Origin: a virus | DNA length: 51,771 bases | Direction: 5' to 3' (one strand) | Virus record (IMG/VR): IMGVR_UViG_3300025671_000094 | Coordinates: 1 to 51,771 of that record | Shown here: positions 26,409 to 34,115 of the stretch, one piece after another | How the letters are laid out: the number at the start of each line of letters is the position of its first letter | How positions within the stretch are numbered: the stretch's first letter is position 1 | Position numbers and translations under genes: made by a program | The notes under the pieces: model-generated | What the model saw: the letters and a program-made list of their open reading frames with translations, nothing else | What the model was told of the DNA's origin: nothing | Database searches by the model: none

Positions 26409-28157
26409 TTAAGCGCACTCTTTTTGGCCAGTAAGCGGGTCGATAAAGCAAGCCTCTGCCTTTCCCGTTTCTTCAACCATTGTCTGAGTTTCGCTAGGTA
26501 TCTTCGTTTCTTCTTCCAGGGTTTCGTTAAGTATGCCGAACCTTTTACCACTAAGTCTGAACGTTGTACATCCTTTCGCGTTGCCTTTCCAGGCATCAAC
26601 ATAGACCTGTTTGAACTCATCATACGTTACATCGTCTCCTACATTGCAAGTTTTAGAACAAGCTGAATCAACGTAGTTTTGTGCTAGTAAGAGAACTTTA
26701 AGGTGATCTTGTACACTAATATCATTAGCGCCTCGACCCTCAACACCTTTAGAATAAGCATAATCCATAACGCGTTCAACTTTCGGGCCTTCAAATGTTT
26801 GTATTGTCCTGTCGTAGTAATGGCTAAACACAGGTTCAATACCGCTTGATACATTATCTGCACACAAGCTAATAGTTCCGGTTGGTGCGATACTAGTTAA
26901 ATGGCTATTACGCATACCGTTTTCTTTAATTAAATCAATAACATCTGGACTTAGCGTATTAATAAAATGACTATCTAAGTATTGCTCAGTGTATAAAGGG
27001 AATGTTCCTTTCTCTTTTGCAAGGTTTGCTGATGTACGATAACACTCATCTCTTAGCGTTTTGAATACAGCTTCCATCCAAGCAAGAAACTTATCTGTCC
27101 CATAAAGGTATCCAAGCATTTCACCTGCATTAGCCAATCCTGTGACTCCAAGCCCCATACGTCTTTTATTTCGTGCTTCATCTTCTTGTTCCTTCAGCGG
27201 ATAAATAGTACGATCTACGACATTATCCATTGCACGAACTACTTCTTTAATGTCTGCTGACATTTGAGCATAGTCAAAAGTATTATGGTCATGTTCATTT
27301 TCAATTACATACTTAGTTAAATTAAAAGAGCCTAATAAACAGGCTCCGAAAGGTGGAAGCGGTTGTTCACCACAAGGATTAGTAGCTGCAATATCTTCAC
27401 AGTACCATAGGTTATTCATTTCAGCAATGCGATCAATAAACAAAACACCCGGCTCTGCCCAATCCCAAGTTGATTCCATAATCTCATCCCAGAGATTGTT
27501 AGCATCAATTGTATCGTATACTTTACCTTCAAACACTAAATCAAAACCTTCACCTGTTTCTAAACATTCCATAAACTTGTCGGTAATACCTACAGAAATA
27601 TTAAAACCTGTTAGCTTATCATTGTTACGTTTAGCGCGAATAAAGTCATATACGTCAGGATGATCAATACGTAATACGCCCATTTGCGCTCCACGCCTGT
27701 GACCAGAACTAGCAATAGTTTGGCAGATAGCGTCATAGATACCCATGAACGATACTGGCCCACTTGATTGGGACTCAAGAGAAACAATCATATCTCCACG
27801 AGGACGAATATGGCTAAAGTCATAACCAATACCACCACCACGGCGCATAGTCTCTGCTGCCTGTGTAGCACGGAGCATAATGCTATCCATCGAGTCTTCA
27901 ATTGTACCACTAACAAAGCAATTATAAGCGGTAGTAATCCGAGGGCTACCCATAGCATTTTGTACTCGCCCTGCTGGTAGAAACCTTAGATTACCTAAAA
28001 TATCTTCTAATGCATACTGATGCGTGTCGTTATCACAGAGTGCCTTTGCAATGCGTTTAATCTTTCCATCAAATGTTTCATCTTGTAGTCTATATTTCAT
28101 ACGATCGATTTCTTCAGAAATAGGCATCGATGGACCTTTGTACTCTGTGTTTCTCAT
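26409..28157 (-). CDS. nrdJ: Adenosylcobalamin-dependent (class II) ribonucleoside-diphosphate/triphosphate reductase
   Basis: This enzyme reduces ribonucleotides to deoxyribonucleotides with a B12-generated thiyl radical, supplying DNA precursors. In 582 residues it shows the class II landmarks: RFLPAGRVQNAMGS, AYNC (Cys 80, first redox Cys), RRGGGIGYDFS, NPCGEQPL (Cys 262, radical Cys), IAPTGTIS and SSGIEPVF. The C-terminal redox pair is Cys 570 and Cys 581 (CFIDPLTGQKEC). NPCGEQ and a single-chain gene without an NrdB partner favour class II over class I or III. No ATP-cone is visible at the N-terminus. The position is odd: it lies inside the late structural and lysis module, between lysozyme and tail nozzle genes, rather than with the dCMP deaminase at the left end. 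A GAGG ribosome-binding site precedes the ATG, after a 37-nt leader. Confidence 0.92.
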   Translation of the reverse strand: MRNTEYKGPSMPISEEIDRMKYRLQDETFDGKIKRIAKALCDNDTHQYALEDILGNLRFLPAGRVQNAMGSPRITTAYNCFVSGTIEDSMDSIMLRATQAAETMRRGGGIGYDFSHIRPRGDMIVSLESQSSGPVSFMGIYDAICQTIASSGHRRGAQMGVLRIDHPDVYDFIRAKRNNDKLTGFNISVGITDKFMECLETGEGFDLVFEGKVYDTIDANNLWDEIMESTWDWAEPGVLFIDRIAEMNNLWYCEDIAATNPCGEQPLPPFGACLLGSFNLTKYVIENEHDHNTFDYAQMSADIKEVVRAMDNVVDRTIYPLKEQEDEARNKRRMGLGVTGLANAGEMLGYLYGTDKFLAWMEAVFKTLRDECYRTSANLAKEKGTFPLYTEQYLDSHFINTLSPDVIDLIKENGMRNSHLTSIAPTGTISLCADNVSSGIEPVFSHYYDRTIQTFEGPKVERVMDYAYSKGVEGRGANDISVQDHLKVLLLAQNYVDSACSKTCNVGDDVTYDEFKQVYVDAWKGNAKGCTTFRLSGKRFGILNETLEEETKIPSETQTMVEETGKAEACFIDPLTGQKECA

Positions 28158-28194
28158 TTTAATAAACCTCTATAGTATAATGACGATTTTCCCC
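28158..28194 (-). promoter_or_regulatory. Leader of ribonucleotide reductase with promoter-like ACTATAG
   Basis: This 37-nt gap is one of the larger ones in the late module. On the minus strand it reads TTATACTATAGAGG just before the start codon. ACTATAG resembles the initiation core of T7-type promoters (CACTATAGGG), and the phage encodes a T7-like polymerase. Similar strings occur at 39988-40006 and, more weakly, at 48325-48340. The AGAGG also serves as ribosome-binding site, so the similarity may be chance. Confidence 0.25.
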
Positions 28195-28647
28195 TTATAG
28201 GGTGTTTTTTATACTACGCATACGGCTTACTAAACGGTCTGCTCTATTAGTTACTTGTTGATACCAACGACTATCAACCATTTCAACTGCAGCGCGATGC
28301 CAATCACCAATATCTACAGCAGCCTTCATACCTTTAAACTTACTTAGCCTAGGATAACCCATATTAAACATCATATTAGCAATAATTAATTGGACTTCTT
28401 CGGGCAAAAACTCAAAGTTTGAATATAATTTTTTGCAATCTTCGAGCACAATTCGGGTGTCGCTAGCGAAACACTCATTAACTCGATTTTCTGAGACAGG
28501 CGTTCCAGGTGCCTGTCCATACTCAGGATCGCTATCGAGAATAAGATGACCAATACCAAAAGTAGGGAGGCCAAGGTGATCCAAGTAGATTTCATACTTA
28601 CATCCTTCATCGATTTTAAGTTCCTCTCTAAGCTGCTCTATATTCAT
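28195..28647 (-). CDS. Endolysin, T4-type lysozyme (glycoside hydrolase 24)
   Basis: This 150-residue muramidase would degrade peptidoglycan at lysis. The T4 lysozyme catalytic triad is present with exact spacing: Glu 14 (DEG), Asp 23 (YLD) and Thr 29 (PTFGIGH), corresponding to T4 Glu11, Asp20 and Thr26. Further family segments are MMFNMGYPRLSKFKGM and DSRWYQQVTNRADRLV. Length is slightly under T4 lysozyme (164). No signal peptide or anchor is seen, so it would need a holin, and a three-span holin gene lies about 500 bp upstream in the same operon. The start overlaps the stop of the preceding small gene by 4 nt. Confidence 0.93.
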   Translation of the reverse strand: MNIEQLREELKIDEGCKYEIYLDHLGLPTFGIGHLILDSDPEYGQAPGTPVSENRVNECFASDTRIVLEDCKKLYSNFEFLPEEVQLIIANMMFNMGYPRLSKFKGMKAAVDIGDWHRAAVEMVDSRWYQQVTNRADRLVSRMRSIKNTL

Positions 28648-28922
28648 GTTGTCCTCACTGTAGCTGCTTTAGTATTCTTAACATACTGTTTCTTTTTCTT
28701 AATGCCTTCACGTTTCTTTTTAGTTGTTGCAGCATATTCTTTAGCAGTGAGACTAGCAAGTTTAGCTTTAGGCAAGTATCTTTCACCTGTAGCTTTATTA
28801 CCTACAATAGAATTCTTACCGCTTCTAGTACCCCAGTCTGCTTCAGTCCATTTAATCATTGAAATAGCTTCTTTAGAAAGTGGTCCTTTTTTAACACCCG
28901 GTCTTGTTTTAGGAGGACTCAT
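28644..28922 (-). CDS. Small basic hypothetical protein (92 residues)
   Basis: This Lys-rich protein starts MSPPKTRPGVKKGPLSKEA and ends in long basic helices (KKKREGIKKKKQYVKN). The family is not identified. It is embedded between lysozyme and another small basic gene with ATGA-type overlaps on both sides, so it is co-translated with the lysis cassette. The high positive charge suggests binding to DNA or to another virion component. Confidence 0.6.
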   Translation of the reverse strand: MSPPKTRPGVKKGPLSKEAISMIKWTEADWGTRSGKNSIVGNKATGERYLPKAKLASLTAKEYAATTKKKREGIKKKKQYVKNTKAATVRTT

Positions 28923-29125
28923 GTTGTATAACCTCCACCTTTAGCTTTATATTCTTTAGCAACAGCTTGCATAAGCCTTGCACTTACTTGTCCGGGTTTA
29001 CCGTACTTACCGCTTGCTTTTAATCTTTCAAAAATTGCTTTACGTAACTTTGGATTAGTATAATTACCTGCACTATTAACAGTGCTTTTCTTTTTCTTTG
29101 CTAGTGGACCTGGTCTTTTCCTCAT
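28919..29125 (-). CDS. Small basic conserved phage protein (DUF5872-like)
   Basis: This 68-residue protein contains the segment GKPGQVSARLMQAVAKEYKAKGGGY, split here as GKPGQVSARLMQ followed by KEYKAKGGGY. From memory this matches a small conserved family of marine phages annotated DUF5872; the name is given with caution. It is very basic at the N-terminus (RKRPGPLAKKKK). It overlaps both neighbours by 4 nt. The function is unknown. Confidence 0.6.
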   Translation of the reverse strand: MRKRPGPLAKKKKSTVNSAGNYTNPKLRKAIFERLKASGKYGKPGQVSARLMQAVAKEYKAKGGGYTT

Positions 29126-29517
29126 TTAGCTTTCCCCTTAACTTTTTCAAATGTCCTAAGTCCACCAAGACCAAGCATACCCATGAGTACAGTCATCAGT
29201 GTTTCCATTTCAAATTCAGGCAAAGTAGGAATTTCTACAGCAAACCAACTAACAAAGAATAGGGTTATAGGTAATCCTACGAAGTGCCAAAATAATGCAA
29301 TGCCGCAAGTCCACCCAATAAAGGGTCTCCAACCAGCTACAAACATATTACGGCTAGCAGCCTCTGCTTTATTTATTTCTAGCTGTCCTTTAGCTAATTC
29401 TTGAGCGTGTCGTTCACCCATAGTAGCTAGCTCATGAGCAATCCTAGCCTTTTCATCTGCATCAGGAATAAACTTATCTAACAGTCCTGTTACTGGCCCT
29501 ATTAAAGCTTGTATCAT
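29122..29517 (-). CDS. Holin, gene-transfer-agent three-span type
   Basis: This 131-residue membrane protein would permeabilise the inner membrane so the lysozyme can reach the wall. It has a helical cytoplasmic N-terminal half (about residues 20-60, DEKARIAHELATMGERHAQEL), then the family signature NMFVAGWRPFIGW. Two adjacent hydrophobic spans (about 66-80 and 81-97) and a third (about 105-121, LMTVLMGMLGLGGL) follow, with a basic tail. This is the layout of the 3-TM holin family known from gene transfer agents and many alphaproteobacterial phages. It shares the operon with lysozyme. Confidence 0.85.
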   Translation of the reverse strand: MIQALIGPVTGLLDKFIPDADEKARIAHELATMGERHAQELAKGQLEINKAEAASRNMFVAGWRPFIGWTCGIALFWHFVGLPITLFFVSWFAVEIPTLPEFEMETLMTVLMGMLGLGGLRTFEKVKGKAK

Positions 29518-29721
29518 TTATAACTCCTGCCCTTTTAATTTAACACAACGAAACATTTTAGGTTTTAAATCGTACCCTTGCATTTCCATAATGTTGTTAC
29601 CCATTTCGTAAGCTCTTGAAGAACACTGATCGTATGTCTTATAAGGACCACGTGTATCGTGAAACTCCCAACAATCTGTAGGTACAGACAAGCTGCAAGC
29701 TAATACTAAGACTTTAAACAT
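29518..29721 (-). CDS. Small exported Cys-containing protein (possible lipoprotein)
   Basis: This 67-residue protein starts with a short hydrophobic signal (FKVLVLACSLS), in which VLAC resembles a weak lipobox. The mature part has Cys at CWEFHDT, at QCSS and at FRCVKL. A similar layout (short signal, spaced Cys residues, aromatic-Asp motif) is found in the protein at 45569-45751, also beside a small membrane protein gene. It might be an outer-membrane lysis or exclusion factor. A spanin role is possible but not supported by clear motifs. Confidence 0.5.
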   Translation of the reverse strand: MFKVLVLACSLSVPTDCWEFHDTRGPYKTYDQCSSRAYEMGNNIMEMQGYDLKPKMFRCVKLKGQEL

Positions 29722-29731
29722 AATAGTTTCC

Positions 29732-30199
29732 TCATATAATATTAACTACTACTACAATTACAATAACTATTGCAACTATAATAGAGATTACTAATAAGAT
29801 AGTTTGAAATAATTCTTCTATCTCTTTAGCTTTTTGTATTTGTATTCTCTTAGCTTCCATAGCTTTAGCTTTTTCTTCTTGTATTCTTTTAGCACGTTCA
29901 TTTACAATAGATTTCCAGGTACCATGACCAAATCGCATATCTACTAGTGAAGCTACTTCTTGTAATTTTTCAGCTGCTAGTCGAGCATCAATAACTTCAG
30001 CGGCAACTCCTTTAATGCCTCCAAAGCTATCAACACCCGACTTTTGATTTCTTTTTTGTTGTACTTGTTTTTCGCCCTCAAACAATTTATCTATATGCCC
30101 AGCTATTTCGCTAATGTCATTACAAGTACCAATCATACTTTTAATGCCATCTACTGCGCCTTTAACAAGAGCTATACCTGCCATTGTTTCTGCGATCAT
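29732..30199 (-). CDS. C-terminally membrane-anchored helical protein
   Basis: This 155-residue protein has an N-terminal weakly hydrophobic helix (MIAETMAGIALVKGAVDGIK) and a central charged coiled-coil region (about 95-130, AKRIQEEKAKAMEAKRIQ). It ends in one strongly hydrophobic C-terminal span of about 23 residues composed mainly of Ile and Val. The topology suits an i-spanin-like or antiholin-like membrane factor in reverse orientation. The lysis neighbourhood supports that, but the family is not identified. Confidence 0.5.
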   Translation of the reverse strand: MIAETMAGIALVKGAVDGIKSMIGTCNDISEIAGHIDKLFEGEKQVQQKRNQKSGVDSFGGIKGVAAEVIDARLAAEKLQEVASLVDMRFGHGTWKSIVNERAKRIQEEKAKAMEAKRIQIQKAKEIEELFQTILLVISIIVAIVIVIVVVVNII

Positions 30200-30222
30200 T
30201 TTACACTCCTGGAATTACTCCA

Positions 30223-30426
30223 TTAGAGTTTCATCAACAGTGATGAGGCAAGACCAATTATTACTATAGTTGATCCCATTATCATTGCTTCTAATCTCCA
30301 CAATCTTTTGTCGAGATTAGTTAGTTTGTCTTCTACAGATTGATACCGGATAGCACATTCTTTTTCGTGTGCTTCTAGTTCTAGTGCCACACGAAGTTCA
30401 GGGGTTACAGACTGCTCTAGTTTCAT
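30223..30426 (-). CDS. Small membrane protein (XhlA/holin-like topology)
   Basis: This 67-residue protein has a helical, coiled-coil-like N-terminal part (VEDKLTNLDKRLWRLEAMI) followed by one C-terminal hydrophobic span (GSTIVIIGLASSLLM) and a basic end. This is the layout of XhlA-type membrane lysis accessories. It lies at the head of the lysis cassette, just after the tail assembly chaperone gene. The assignment is by topology only. Confidence 0.5.
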   Translation of the reverse strand: MKLEQSVTPELRVALELEAHEKECAIRYQSVEDKLTNLDKRLWRLEAMIMGSTIVIIGLASSLLMKL

Positions 30427-30430
30427 TTAT

Positions 30431-30712
30431 TTACTCCGGCTTAGTCGGCCAAGTTACGCTTGCAGGAAATCCAGCTTGCGCTGGTATGTCACGCAGAGCT
30501 TGGCGATAAACAATCCAAGCATTAGACATAGTAACATCACTCAAAGCCATCCAGTCTGTTTCAGCAAGTAACCTGTCACGTTGATTGCGTATATCCAATG
30601 CAACGCTATTGCTTTCCTCAACAGCCCAAATAGATTCTCTAGCATTTCGCGCAGTAATTTCAGCTTCAGTTAACTCTGTTAAAACTCCATTCACACTTTT
30701 ATAATTAGCCAT
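30431..30712 (-). CDS. Tail fibre assembly chaperone-like protein
   Basis: This 93-residue protein carries the conserved block RDRLLAETDWMALSD, then WIVYRQALRDI and a closing VTWPTKP. The block is characteristic of the phage tail assembly chaperone family (often annotated pfam16778). Such proteins help fold or trimerise tail fibres. It overlaps the preceding tail accessory gene by one base and sits just downstream of the fibre genes, as expected. Confidence 0.8.
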   Translation of the reverse strand: MANYKSVNGVLTELTEAEITARNARESIWAVEESNSVALDIRNQRDRLLAETDWMALSDVTMSNAWIVYRQALRDIPAQAGFPASVTWPTKPE

Positions 30713-31251
30713 TATTCAGATATCCCATACAATGAAATCGTTCCGTTATTAAAACTAGCTGTTAACTCAATACAATTACTTCCTTGTTGCCCCCAATATC
30801 CGCCGGTTTTGGTAGTGGTATTATTGTTACTACTTCCAGCAGTTATTCCATAAAACGTATAAACACCTCTGCGATAGTTTAGAGTAGAAACACGAGCTAA
30901 GTCATATATGTAAAGATTTCCAAAAACACCATATTTATAGGCCGAAGTGTTTATAGAAAACTCTGGCCCGCTAGTGCTACTCCCATCGTTTTTGTAATTA
31001 TTACCACTGTCATATGTACCGTCAATTCCATAGCGCATTGTAAGATTGCTATAATTGGTACTTGCGTTTAACAGCATAAGATAATGGTCATAAGTATCAA
31101 GTCCAGTAAACTCTATAGAACTTACTGCTGAACTAATTGTGGTTGTACTAATTAAATTAAATGCACCACCACCAGCCGCCGCACCATCTAGCGTGATGCT
31201 GCCACTAGTAGCACTAATGTCGTTGGTTTGATGGTTAATCGTTAAAGCCAT
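30712..31251 (-). CDS. Putative tail fibre accessory / receptor-binding protein
   Basis: This 179-residue beta-rich protein begins with SGSITLDGAAAGGGAFN. That resembles the linker LLLDG.AIGGGGGADLY of the three large fibres, and it may therefore attach to the same scaffold. The C-terminal part is rich in Tyr, Asn, Ser and Thr, typical of a distal binding domain. It lies between the fibres and the assembly chaperone. No family was recognised. Confidence 0.5.
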   Translation of the reverse strand: MALTINHQTNDISATSGSITLDGAAAGGGAFNLISTTTISSAVSSIEFTGLDTYDHYLMLLNASTNYSNLTMRYGIDGTYDSGNNYKNDGSSTSGPEFSINTSAYKYGVFGNLYIYDLARVSTLNYRRGVYTFYGITAGSSNNNTTTKTGGYWGQQGSNCIELTASFNNGTISLYGISE

Positions 31252-31260
31252 TATCTACTC

Positions 31261-31566
31261 CTAAACGGCTGTAGAACCAGCCATATCATCCTGCGCCATA
31301 ACCCAGCTATAACACTTGTCTAAAAAAGCATCGCCGCTACTAGCATTAATGTCGTCTAGGTTTGCGTGATAACGTTTAAAGTCTACCTCACGAGTGTCAT
31401 CTGTGGGCGAATTACTAGCGTAACCTGACAGATCAATCATTACCTCAAACTTCGGGTCTGTTCCACGTTGGCGAGAGATTGCTGCCGTTACAATACGGTA
31501 GTATGCGTTATTAAATGCAATGCCGTACTGACTTGCACTTTCTGCAATATTGTTTTGAATTGCCAT
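31261..31566 (-). CDS. Hypothetical protein in tail fibre cluster
   Basis: This 101-residue protein begins MAIQNNIAESASQYGIAF. It has a middle beta-rich part (RQRGTDPKFEVMIDLSGY) and an acidic C-terminal half. It is intact, with an AAGGAG ribosome-binding site, in a run of fibre-related genes. Its family is not recognised; a tail-associated structural role is inferred from position. Confidence 0.55.
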   Translation of the reverse strand: MAIQNNIAESASQYGIAFNNAYYRIVTAAISRQRGTDPKFEVMIDLSGYASNSPTDDTREVDFKRYHANLDDINASSGDAFLDKCYSWVMAQDDMAGSTAV

Positions 31567-31581
31567 TTTATTTTGCTCCTT

Positions 31582-32847
31582 TTAAGCGTAAATAGTTTCG
31601 ACTGTGCGGATGTTCGCCACCCAGCGAATGTTGTGTGATGCTTCACCAGTGACTGTTATTGCTAGTCTGTTGTTTGTATTGTCTGCTGTTAGTGCAAGAC
31701 CCCAATTAGGTGTGTTATGAATTGTGGTTATTGCGCTGTTAACAAGAGTTGTTGTACCAGCATCATTAACAATCATTCCTTCGATTTTCCAACCAGCATA
31801 AGAGTTAACACCAGACTCTAGACCAGTAATGAGGCCATCAAAAACAACTGCCCCATTAGTAGGAACTTTAATTCTTGCTGAAGATTCAGCAAGTTCTGTT
31901 GCAGTTGCATCGGTTGTTTGTACACGCAGAATATACATTCTGCCTTGTGCATCACCTAGTGCCGACCCAAAATAACCACTCCCTGCAAAAGCAATACCGC
32001 CTTTAACATCTGAATAAGCTGGGTAGCCAATAGCCACAGCAGCTTCCGCTGTAGCTTGTGCGCTACGACCCATTGCAATTGCATTTGTACCTGACGCAGT
32101 ACAACCACGACCAATTGAAGTTGAACCAATTCCAGACGCTGTTGGGCCATCTCCGATTGCTACGGCTCCGCCACCTGACGCAGTTGCACTGCCACTATAT
32201 GTGTTTGAAGAAATTGCTACAGATTTTGCGCCAGTGGCCTTTGCTTGATACCCTATAGCAACGCTACTAGCACCAGTCGCACCGTAGGTTGTGGTATTGT
32301 TAGTTATTACTGCCGCAAAACTATCTTCACCATTTGCTCTAGAATTACCTAATGAAACCGCTCTTCTTGTTCCTGCTTGTGCATTATGTCCGAGAGCTAA
32401 TGCTCCGTCATTTGCAGCGTAAGCACTAGAACCGAAGGCTTGAGCATTAGATCCAAATGCGTGAGCATTGTATCCTACAGCAGTAGAATACGCATTGTTT
32501 ACATCTGTACTAGTTCCAATAGCAAGGCTATTTTGTACATTAGCTCTTACTCTTGCTTGATAACCTATTGCAATAGGATTAGTAGTTCCGCTTAAAGCAC
32601 CGTATGAAGTGTCTCCAATGTTTATTGCAATTCCTCTAGTTCCGGCAGAAACAGAAGCTTCACCAATAGCAATTGCGTTAGTACCAGTTGCAGAAGGCTG
32701 TGAAGTTGGACTGCTTTCATTAGCAGCATAAAGGTCAGCACCACCACCACCACCAATAGCAGTACCATCTAGCAATAAACTTGTTCCATCAGAGCTTAGT
32801 GTTACGCTGCTACCGGAGCCAGTGTTATCTAAATTAATTTCACCCAT
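31582..32847 (-). CDS. Tail fibre with YadA-like head repeats (third copy)
   Basis: This 421-residue fibre protein has a short N-terminal segment MGEINLDNTGSGSS.VTLSSDGT, a Gly-rich linker and LYAANES. About 200 residues follow of 14-residue repeats of the type AIAIG..A.A.G (for example SLAIGTSTDV, STAVGYNAHAFG, ALALGHNAQAG). Such repeats form the left-handed beta-roll head of trimeric autotransporter adhesins (YadA, Hia). The last 110 residues (TTDATATELAES to NIRWVANIRT) are shared with the two fibres upstream. No bacterial membrane anchor is present, so this is a phage fibre. It would form trimers at the tail and bind a host surface structure. Confidence 0.78.
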   Translation of the reverse strand: MGEINLDNTGSGSSVTLSSDGTSLLLDGTAIGGGGGADLYAANESSPTSQPSATGTNAIAIGEASVSAGTRGIAINIGDTSYGALSGTTNPIAIGYQARVRANVQNSLAIGTSTDVNNAYSTAVGYNAHAFGSNAQAFGSSAYAANDGALALGHNAQAGTRRAVSLGNSRANGEDSFAAVITNNTTTYGATGASSVAIGYQAKATGAKSVAISSNTYSGSATASGGGAVAIGDGPTASGIGSTSIGRGCTASGTNAIAMGRSAQATAEAAVAIGYPAYSDVKGGIAFAGSGYFGSALGDAQGRMYILRVQTTDATATELAESSARIKVPTNGAVVFDGLITGLESGVNSYAGWKIEGMIVNDAGTTTLVNSAITTIHNTPNWGLALTADNTNNRLAITVTGEASHNIRWVANIRTVETIYA

Positions 32848-32858
32848 ATCTATTACTC

Positions 32859-34115
32859 CTAAGCATATGTCACCTCACTAGTTGAAATATTAGCAACCCA
32901 ACGAATGTTGTGAGCAGCTTCACCTGTACAGGTAATTGCTAAAGCATTGTTTGTATTATCAGCGGTCAAAGCTACAGTCCAACCGTTGCCATCTGCAAAA
33001 GTCTGTATGTTGCTACTTACTAGTGTAGTTGTCCCGCCATCGTTTTTAAGTAGACCTTTAATTTCCCAGCCACCTTGGTCTTGTGCGCCGTTTTGCATAG
33101 CTACAAGTGTTCCGCTGAACATAATGCAAGTGTCAGTAAACGCTACAAGTTGGTTAGTAGAACCTGCCGCACTTGTATTTGTACGCAAAACAGTAGGTGT
33201 AGCATCTGTTGTAGCGGCTCCTAAAATCATCATACCGCCTTGTGAACCACCTACACCAAAACCACCAGCAAAAGTTCCTGAAAAACCAAAATATCCACCA
33301 TAAGAATACTTGCCAATTTCTTTAGCTGAAGCACGATTTCCAAAGGCATATGATTCCTGACCAGTAGCATAGTTAGTGCTACCTCCTAATGCTGTTGCTC
33401 TTGTACCAGAGGCAGTATTGTTTTCGCCTCCAATTGAGGTTGCTTGAATGCCACTTGCTGTAGTTGTATTTCCAGAAATTGCTAAAGATTGTGTGTTAGT
33501 AGACTTGGCTAGACTTCCTATAGCAACGCTACTAGCACCAGTCGCACCGTAGGTTGATGTGTTGTTGGCTATGTTTGCAGCAAAAGCACCGCCACCTTGT
33601 GCGTAAGAATTACCTATAGCAGTTGCATAATTTCCAGCAACAGTATAAGCATCATAGCCTATTGCTAAGGCATAACTATTATTTAAACAAGTTGCATCGT
33701 AACCAATAGACACACTTTGTTGTCCGGTAGCGTATGCTTCATTTCCAATTGCCACGCTATTAGATGCACTAGCCCCTGCTCTTGCTAATCTACCTATAGC
33801 TACACTATAACTACCTTCAGCAAGAGCCTGATCCCCCATAGCAATTGTATTAGAACCAGTTGCGCCTTTAATTGAATTTTGAGTATTAACTGCAAAGCTG
33901 TTATTTCCTGATGCTACTGATTCTTCACCAATCGCAATTGCGTTAGTACCTGTTGCACTTGGTTGAGCCGATGGTGTGCTTTCATTAGCAGCATAAAGGT
34001 CTGCACCACCACCGCCGCCGCCAATCGCAGAGCCATCTAGCAGTAGGTCGGTACCGTCAGAGCTTAGCGTTACTCCAGAACCGGAACCTGTGTGATCTAA
34101 TTCAATTTTTCCCAT
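32859..34115 (-). CDS. Tail fibre with YadA-like head repeats (second copy)
   Basis: This 418-residue paralogue of the downstream fibre has the same N-terminal opening (MGKIELDHTGSGSG), the same GGGGGGADLYAANES linker, about 15 head repeats (NTIAMGDQALAEG, SVAIGRLARAG and so on) and the same C-terminal domain ending in NIRWVANISTSEVTYA. A frame extension to 34157 exists. The ATG at 34115 aligns with the paralogue start, shares a TAATG with the previous stop and is preceded by a strong GGAGGTGA, so it is preferred. That ribosome-binding sequence is encoded within the conserved SEVTYA end of the preceding fibre, an economical arrangement. Confidence 0.78.
   Translation of the reverse strand: MGKIELDHTGSGSGVTLSSDGTDLLLDGSAIGGGGGGADLYAANESTPSAQPSATGTNAIAIGEESVASGNNSFAVNTQNSIKGATGSNTIAMGDQALAEGSYSVAIGRLARAGASASNSVAIGNEAYATGQQSVSIGYDATCLNNSYALAIGYDAYTVAGNYATAIGNSYAQGGGAFAANIANNTSTYGATGASSVAIGSLAKSTNTQSLAISGNTTTASGIQATSIGGENNTASGTRATALGGSTNYATGQESYAFGNRASAKEIGKYSYGGYFGFSGTFAGGFGVGGSQGGMMILGAATTDATPTVLRTNTSAAGSTNQLVAFTDTCIMFSGTLVAMQNGAQDQGGWEIKGLLKNDGGTTTLVSSNIQTFADGNGWTVALTADNTNNALAITCTGEAAHNIRWVANISTSEVTYA

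Noticed and set aside
31582-34115. YadA-like genes as bacterial adhesins acquired whole
   Set aside because: They lack a signal peptide and the C-terminal outer-membrane barrel, and share phage-type linkers with the neighbouring fibre, so they are phage fibres.
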